Below are positions 15,109 to 18,765 of a DNA stretch of 18,765 bases, piece by piece. Both the position numbers and the translations under genes were made by a program. The notes below the pieces were generated by a model. It was given only the letters and a program-made list of their open reading frames with translations. It was not told the origin of the DNA and made no database searches. How positions within the stretch are numbered: the first letter of the stretch is position 1; each line of letters starts with the position of its first letter. The DNA comes from JASBZA01 sp964392065. Its GTDB lineage: Bacteria > Bacillota > Clostridia > Saccharofermentanales > Fastidiosipilaceae. Location of the stretch: contig CAYMOG010000028.1 in the NCBI GenBank assembly GCA_964392065.1, positions 1 to 18,765 on the forward strand, in the 5' to 3' direction.

Positions 15109-16020
15109 ACGCTGAATTAAAGATTTCAGAGTATTTTTCGGGAGATTGGTGACTGGCCCCAGCACTTGGAGAATATCCTTGGCACTTGCTTCTTCGGCCA
15201 ACATATCCTTGATACGTTCTTCTATTGCTTGATAATCTCGCTGAACGCCCATGGACAATTCTTCCTCTGAAGAAGGCCCTAGAATAAGCACAAATTCACC
15301 TCTTGGTTTATATGTTTGGAAATGTTCTAGTAGCGCGTTTACCGTTCCACGCAAGAGTTCTTCATATGTTTTCGTTAATTCTCTTGCAACAAACAATTGA
15401 CGCTGCCCATAACCTAATAAACGAAAATCTTCCAAGGTCTTCTCCACACGATGGGGGGCTTCGTAGAATACGAAGTGGGAAGTGGAACTCTTCATACCTT
15501 CCAGTATATTCTCTCGCCTCTTACCCTTAAGCGGAAGAAAACCCAGGAACCGTAAATCGTCTATTTCCATTCCAGACATAGCCGCTGCGGAAGCGAAGGC
15601 GGTTGGACCAGGAACTAGCTTCAGAGGTAAGCCTTCTGTTAACGCCATGTCTATAACACCTTGCCCAGGATCTGAAATCCCAGGCATTCCTGCATCGGAA
15701 ATCAGGGCTAAACTCTTACCTTCTAGAAGGAGTTCTTTAACTTCTTGCAAACGTTGTTGTTCATTAAATTTATGATAACTTAGATATTTCGGCTTAATAG
15801 CAAAATGCTGGAGCATTAAGCCAGACGTGCGGGTATCTTCGGCCAACACATAGTCAACCTGTTGTAGAACAGCAAGCGCTCTTATACTCATGTCAGCGAT
15901 ATTTCCTATGGGCGTCCCTACAATATAGAGCGTTCCTGCCTCCACGCCTTGTTCACGAAACAGACTTTCCAATAGCTCCAAGGTTTCTTCTCCCCACCTT
16001 GCAGGGTCTGTGCTATCCAT
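15088..16020 (-). CDS. rsmI: 16S rRNA (cytidine(1402)-2'-O)-methyltransferase RsmI
   Basis: RsmI methylates the ribose of C1402 in the decoding centre of 16S rRNA using S-adenosylmethionine. The 310-residue product has the family motifs GTPIGN (35-40), AEDTR (60-64), SDAGMPGISDPG (108-119) and VPGPTAF (136-142), then FYEAPHRVEKTL in the C-terminal half. The fold begins at GTLYIVGTPIGN, so there is an N-terminal extension of about 28 residues compared with usual RsmI. The start at 16020 is nevertheless well supported: GGAGG lies eight bases upstream, and the ATG directly abuts the stop of the methyltransferase gene (TAA then ATG). A GTG at residue 26 is the only other option and has a poor ribosome binding site. 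Third gene of the murJ operon. Confidence 0.95.
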   Translation of the reverse strand: MDSTDPARWGEETLELLESLFREQGVEAGTLYIVGTPIGNIADMSIRALAVLQQVDYVLAEDTRTSGLMLQHFAIKPKYLSYHKFNEQQRLQEVKELLLEGKSLALISDAGMPGISDPGQGVIDMALTEGLPLKLVPGPTAFASAAAMSGMEIDDLRFLGFLPLKGKRRENILEGMKSSTSHFVFYEAPHRVEKTLEDFRLLGYGQRQLFVARELTKTYEELLRGTVNALLEHFQTYKPRGEFVLILGPSSEEELSMGVQRDYQAIEERIKDMLAEEASAKDILQVLGPVTNLPKNTLKSLIQRLKNEIS

Positions 16021-16872
16021 TTATGCTTCCTCCGTATAAAATCCTTGTACTTCCAGAGTATAGGAGCCATCTTCTCTTCGCAAGACGAGGTCTTTTTCAA
16101 AGATAAATTGTTTCTGAATATTCTTTTCTAGAAGCACGAAAATTGCTGACGCCTTCTGACCCAACCGAGGAAGCACAGGACGAAGAGCGGTAGCTTGCAG
16201 TTTACATCTTTGGGCATCTAGGATAATGTCCGTTAAGCGTTCTGGTCTATGGAGTACAAAAACTTTCCCCCCGGGTGCTAGGAGCGAGGAAGCAAGCGAT
16301 AAGAATTCTTCTAAGCTGGCCAAAGATTCTTCTCGAGCAACCATTCTCTCTAGGTCACCTGCATTCTCTTCTCTTCGTTCTGGCCCCCTGCCAGATAGAA
16401 AATATGGAGGATTTAAAACAATAAGATTGAAACGTTTTCTTCTATGTTCTTCAGGTACACCTTGTCTTACCCACGCCCTCACATCACCTTGAACCGCTTG
16501 AAATCTTCGATCAAGTGCATTGGTATATAAATTTGCTTGAAGTAAAGCAAAAGGTCTGTCCATAACTTCCAGCGCCATTCCGGTACTACCTGGTATCAAC
16601 TGGGACAAGAGTAGCGTGAGAATTCCAGATCCACTTCCAATATCTAGTAGTTGGAGAGGAGATTCACCTCGAGCAGAACGGGCCTTGGGTCTTTGGCCGA
16701 TGTGATTGGAGACCCAATGGGTGAAGCACACTTGCTCTTCTCCGAAACGAAAACTGTCTTCGATTTGATACATTGAGAGTCCGCCACGGCCTAGATTTTC
16801 TCGTCTTAGACCTGGATAGGATTCTATTAGCTTCAGGAGCTGAGGTTTCTGGGCAGGCTGATTAGGAATCAT
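16021..16872 (-). CDS. tRNA1(Val) (adenine(37)-N6)-methyltransferase-like protein (TrmN6/YfiC family)
   Basis: This is a predicted SAM-dependent N6-adenine methyltransferase of 283 residues. LLDIGSGSGILTLLL (75-89) is the SAM-binding motif I, and VLNPPYF (152-158) is the NPPY catalytic motif typical of amino-methylating enzymes. The N-terminal IEDSFRFGEEQVCFTHW aligns with the family's motif, but has Glu-Glu where many members have an Asp. The gene pair with rsmI is common in Bacillota. I place the start at 16872, where ATGA overlaps the murJ stop; the longer frame to 16920 lies entirely inside murJ. The ribosome binding site is weak, consistent with translational coupling. The exact target tRNA base is inferred from the family. 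Confidence 0.85.
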   Translation of the reverse strand: MIPNQPAQKPQLLKLIESYPGLRRENLGRGGLSMYQIEDSFRFGEEQVCFTHWVSNHIGQRPKARSARGESPLQLLDIGSGSGILTLLLSQLIPGSTGMALEVMDRPFALLQANLYTNALDRRFQAVQGDVRAWVRQGVPEEHRRKRFNLIVLNPPYFLSGRGPERREENAGDLERMVAREESLASLEEFLSLASSLLAPGGKVFVLHRPERLTDIILDAQRCKLQATALRPVLPRLGQKASAIFVLLEKNIQKQFIFEKDLVLRREDGSYTLEVQGFYTEEA

Positions 16873-18527
16873 TTGCGGCGCTTCACTCTTCCTGCCACCC
16901 GTTGGACAATATTTAGCCAACTTCTGGCTTCTGGCATATCTAGAGCAATGGTCCCTAGGAAATAAGTACCGAAAATTACGACACCATAGAAAGCGTATTG
17001 CATGAGCTGAATGATTTTACTAGGAGAACTAGGCATGAGAAGCTTAGCCAGAGCAAGGAAGCCAACAGCAAATACGCCCGACGCAGCCACCTTTACCAGA
17101 TATTGAGGCATATGTATGACTCGAATTTCTGGGACATTGCGTTTCATGAGTACATAAGAGATTAAGAAAATAATAAAACCACTAATGACAGAGGCCCAAG
17201 CAAGACCTAACAGGCTTTGGTTTAAGACATTGATTACGAAATAAAATAGAATTGGATTTAAACCCATAGTAATGACGGCTGTCACAAGAGCGATCCAGCT
17301 CTTCTGTTTTGCATAGAAGGTTTGATTGATGAAGAATACGAGCGTCTGAATAAGCATATCAATTGCATAAATCCTCAGAAGCCCAGCCGTAGCACGCACA
17401 TTCTCATGTGTATAGGCCTGGACATTCCACTGATAAACCGCTTGAACCGTTTCTTCAGAAGCAACGAAGAAGAGAATCGACGCCGGCACCAAGATATAAA
17501 TCGCCGTTTTCACCGATTTACTGAAGAATATAGACGCTTCCTTATTAGCTCCTCGCGCCAAGAAACCTGCAATATTAGGCAACATCAGAGGCCCTATAGA
17601 ATTAATAGCAATCTGATAAGGCAAATTATATAACGTAGCCGCATTTCGTAAACTCGTAATCGCTCCTACAAATTGGTCCGCAAAAGTCTGACGAATAATT
17701 ACCGTAATCTGCATGACAGAACCCGAAATAATAGGCGGAACGGCTAAAAATAGAATGCGCTTAAACAGTGGCTGCTTGACATCTAAATTCGGCCGGAAAT
17801 TCCCTACGTAAGGTTTCGCAAAAAAAGCTATGTATAAGAAGTAGGCCAAAGCCGCAACCACAATACCCCAAGCAACGCGAACCGCTCCGTCCTTCGTCGC
17901 AACCCCTAAGAATGCAATACTTATCAAACTGATAAAATTATAAATAGAATCGCCAAACACCTGCAAGCCGAAGACCTTATTCGCCGATAATACAGCCGCA
18001 AGAATAGCAATTAAGATGAAGAAGAAGGTTTGTAAGAAGATGACTCTCGATACCGAACTGGCAATATCAATCACAAACGGATCTTTCCCAGGATTAATAA
18101 AACTCACCAGTGGCCCTGCAAAGATTTCTCCAAGAATCATAAACAAAGCAAAAAAGACAAAAATCAAAGTCAAGAAAGTCGATATAGGCCGCCAAGCTTC
18201 CTCTTCCTCATCTCTCTCAATCGCTGCCGACAAAATCGGAGTAATAGCAGCAGTTATAGCACCACCAACAAGAAGTGAATACACTAAATCAGGAATAGAA
18301 AATCCAAGAATATACCCATCAGAGATGGCACCGTAGCCAAACCGCTGCGTGATGAAAATCTCCCGGCCAAAACCCAGAATCTTCGTCAATATCGTGGCAA
18401 ACATATAGAGAACCATAACTCCTGAGAATTTCTCAGCGGACTGGGCCTTACGGTTCTTCACTTTAGCTCTCGGATCCCGCAGAATTTTCTGAGGTTCCAC
18501 TAGATTTTCATCTTTACGTTTAGACAT
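16869..18527 (-). CDS. murJ: Lipid II flippase MurJ (MviN family)
   Basis: MurJ moves the peptidoglycan precursor lipid II across the cytoplasmic membrane. The 552-residue protein has the expected series of about 14 hydrophobic segments. Its early ATILTKILGFGREIFITQRFG stretch (helix 1 and the following loop) is the clearest family signature, followed by the DGYILGFSIPDLVYSLLVGGAI helix. The mid-protein NLPYQIAINSIGPLMLPNIAGF is also typical. A cytoplasmic N-terminal extension of about 40 charged residues precedes the first helix. I chose the ATG at 18527; a TTG at 18542 in the same frame is possible, and neither has an ideal ribosome binding site. First gene of the operon with the tRNA methyltransferase and rsmI, driven by the promoter at 18596-18624. 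Confidence 0.95.
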   Translation of the reverse strand: MSKRKDENLVEPQKILRDPRAKVKNRKAQSAEKFSGVMVLYMFATILTKILGFGREIFITQRFGYGAISDGYILGFSIPDLVYSLLVGGAITAAITPILSAAIERDEEEEAWRPISTFLTLIFVFFALFMILGEIFAGPLVSFINPGKDPFVIDIASSVSRVIFLQTFFFILIAILAAVLSANKVFGLQVFGDSIYNFISLISIAFLGVATKDGAVRVAWGIVVAALAYFLYIAFFAKPYVGNFRPNLDVKQPLFKRILFLAVPPIISGSVMQITVIIRQTFADQFVGAITSLRNAATLYNLPYQIAINSIGPLMLPNIAGFLARGANKEASIFFSKSVKTAIYILVPASILFFVASEETVQAVYQWNVQAYTHENVRATAGLLRIYAIDMLIQTLVFFINQTFYAKQKSWIALVTAVITMGLNPILFYFVINVLNQSLLGLAWASVISGFIIFLISYVLMKRNVPEIRVIHMPQYLVKVAASGVFAVGFLALAKLLMPSSPSKIIQLMQYAFYGVVIFGTYFLGTIALDMPEARSWLNIVQRVAGRVKRRK

Positions 18528-18595
18528 GAACTTCCAAACCAAACTTTCCTTACCATTTGATATCCTGCAGGTAATTTTACCACAGTAAGCTTAGT

Positions 18596-18624
18596 ATTTT
18601 ATACGCTGAATGTATTTATGTAAA
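18596..18624 (-). promoter_or_regulatory. Sigma-A type promoter of the murJ operon
   Basis: On the minus strand TTTACA (18619-18624) and TAAAAT (18596-18601) are separated by 17 bases. An upstream T of the -10 region gives TATAAAAT. The -35 box is inside an 18-bp palindrome. Confidence 0.65.
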
Positions 18625-18628
18625 TACA
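18611..18628. promoter_or_regulatory. 18-bp palindrome over the murJ -35 box, candidate operator
   Basis: TGTATTTA and TAAATACA are exact inverted arms around a TG centre. The site covers the -35 element and part of the spacer, so a bound protein would block RNA polymerase. The regulator is unknown. Confidence 0.5.
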
Positions 18629-18732
18629 GTACCGCATTTCGTGATTTGAAAAATCAACGCTTAGCAGCTACCGTCAAAATGCAATTCTAGGTGACTGAGT
18701 GGCTGGGGTTTGCGATATAGTGGGCGCTGGCT

Positions 18733-18752
18733 GTACAAACTTAAATTTGTAC
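18733..18752. promoter_or_regulatory. 20-bp dyad far upstream of murJ
   Basis: GTACAAA and TTTGTAC are exact inverted arms around CTTAAA near the right edge of the window. It may be an operator or hairpin belonging to whatever lies beyond 18765. The stretch 18543-18765 otherwise has no gene I can support. Confidence 0.35.
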
Positions 18753-18765
18753 CATGGGATAAAAT

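Noticed and set aside
18605..18632. LexA-type SOS box at the murJ promoter
   Set aside because: The left half resembles CTG-TATTTAC, but the right half lacks the matching CAG at the needed spacing. Gram-positive LexA sites have a GAAC-N4-GTTC form, which is absent.
1..18765. CRISPR arrays, tRNA or rRNA genes, and insertion sequences
   Set aside because: I saw no regularly spaced direct repeats, no cloverleaf-like sequence and no transposase-like frame in the window.

Overview
The window reads as low-GC Gram-positive (Bacillota) chromosome. Strong AGGAGG-type ribosome binding sites, an rplM-rpsI pair, an ECF-type vitamin transporter S component, a YfhO-family surface glycosyltransferase and MurJ all fit a monoderm that makes lipid-linked surface glycopolymers. 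I cannot place it to genus from sequence alone. Apart from the fragment at the left edge, every gene lies on the minus strand. There are two runs of exactly 100 Ns (2078-2177 and 3320-3419), which look like assembly gaps of unspecified length.

Layout from left to right: the end of a sugar ABC transporter permease (plus strand) converges on the rplM-rpsI ribosomal operon across a shared bidirectional terminator. Next comes an AT-rich, visibly damaged ABC exporter locus (1682-3319). It holds the end of one FtsX-like permease, a second permease with an in-frame stop and apparently a missing middle, and an ATPase with a one-base frameshift; both assembly gaps fall here. An intrinsic terminator at 3520-3552 separates it from a five-gene operon (3580-10859). 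That operon reads yfhO-like gene, then four consecutive paralogous ATP-grasp proteins of the sugar-transfer-associated type, joined by overlaps or short gaps.

Upstream of it is a GH2 beta-galactosidase (lacZ, 10943-13987), separated from yfhO by a 14-bp perfect hairpin. A roughly 490-base interval without an intact gene (14020-14506) contains what looks like a frameshifted gene remnant. The right end is a tight cell-envelope and RNA-modification operon: murJ, trmN6-like methyltransferase and rsmI, with an ECF S component behind them. A good promoter in front of murJ overlaps an 18-bp palindrome.

The most interesting system is the YfhO plus four ATP-grasp operon. YfhO proteins move sugars from a lipid carrier onto surface polymers, and the ATP-grasp fold makes amide, ester or thioester-type bonds using ATP. 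A working idea (inference) is a surface-glycan decoration pathway in which up to four related ligases attach related small acyl or amino-acid groups to a carbohydrate substrate. Other points worth a second look are a 28-bp perfect palindrome inside the coding sequence of one ATP-grasp gene, an inverted repeat pair flanking 520 bp in the broken exporter, and the short real gap size that can be inferred for the first N run.
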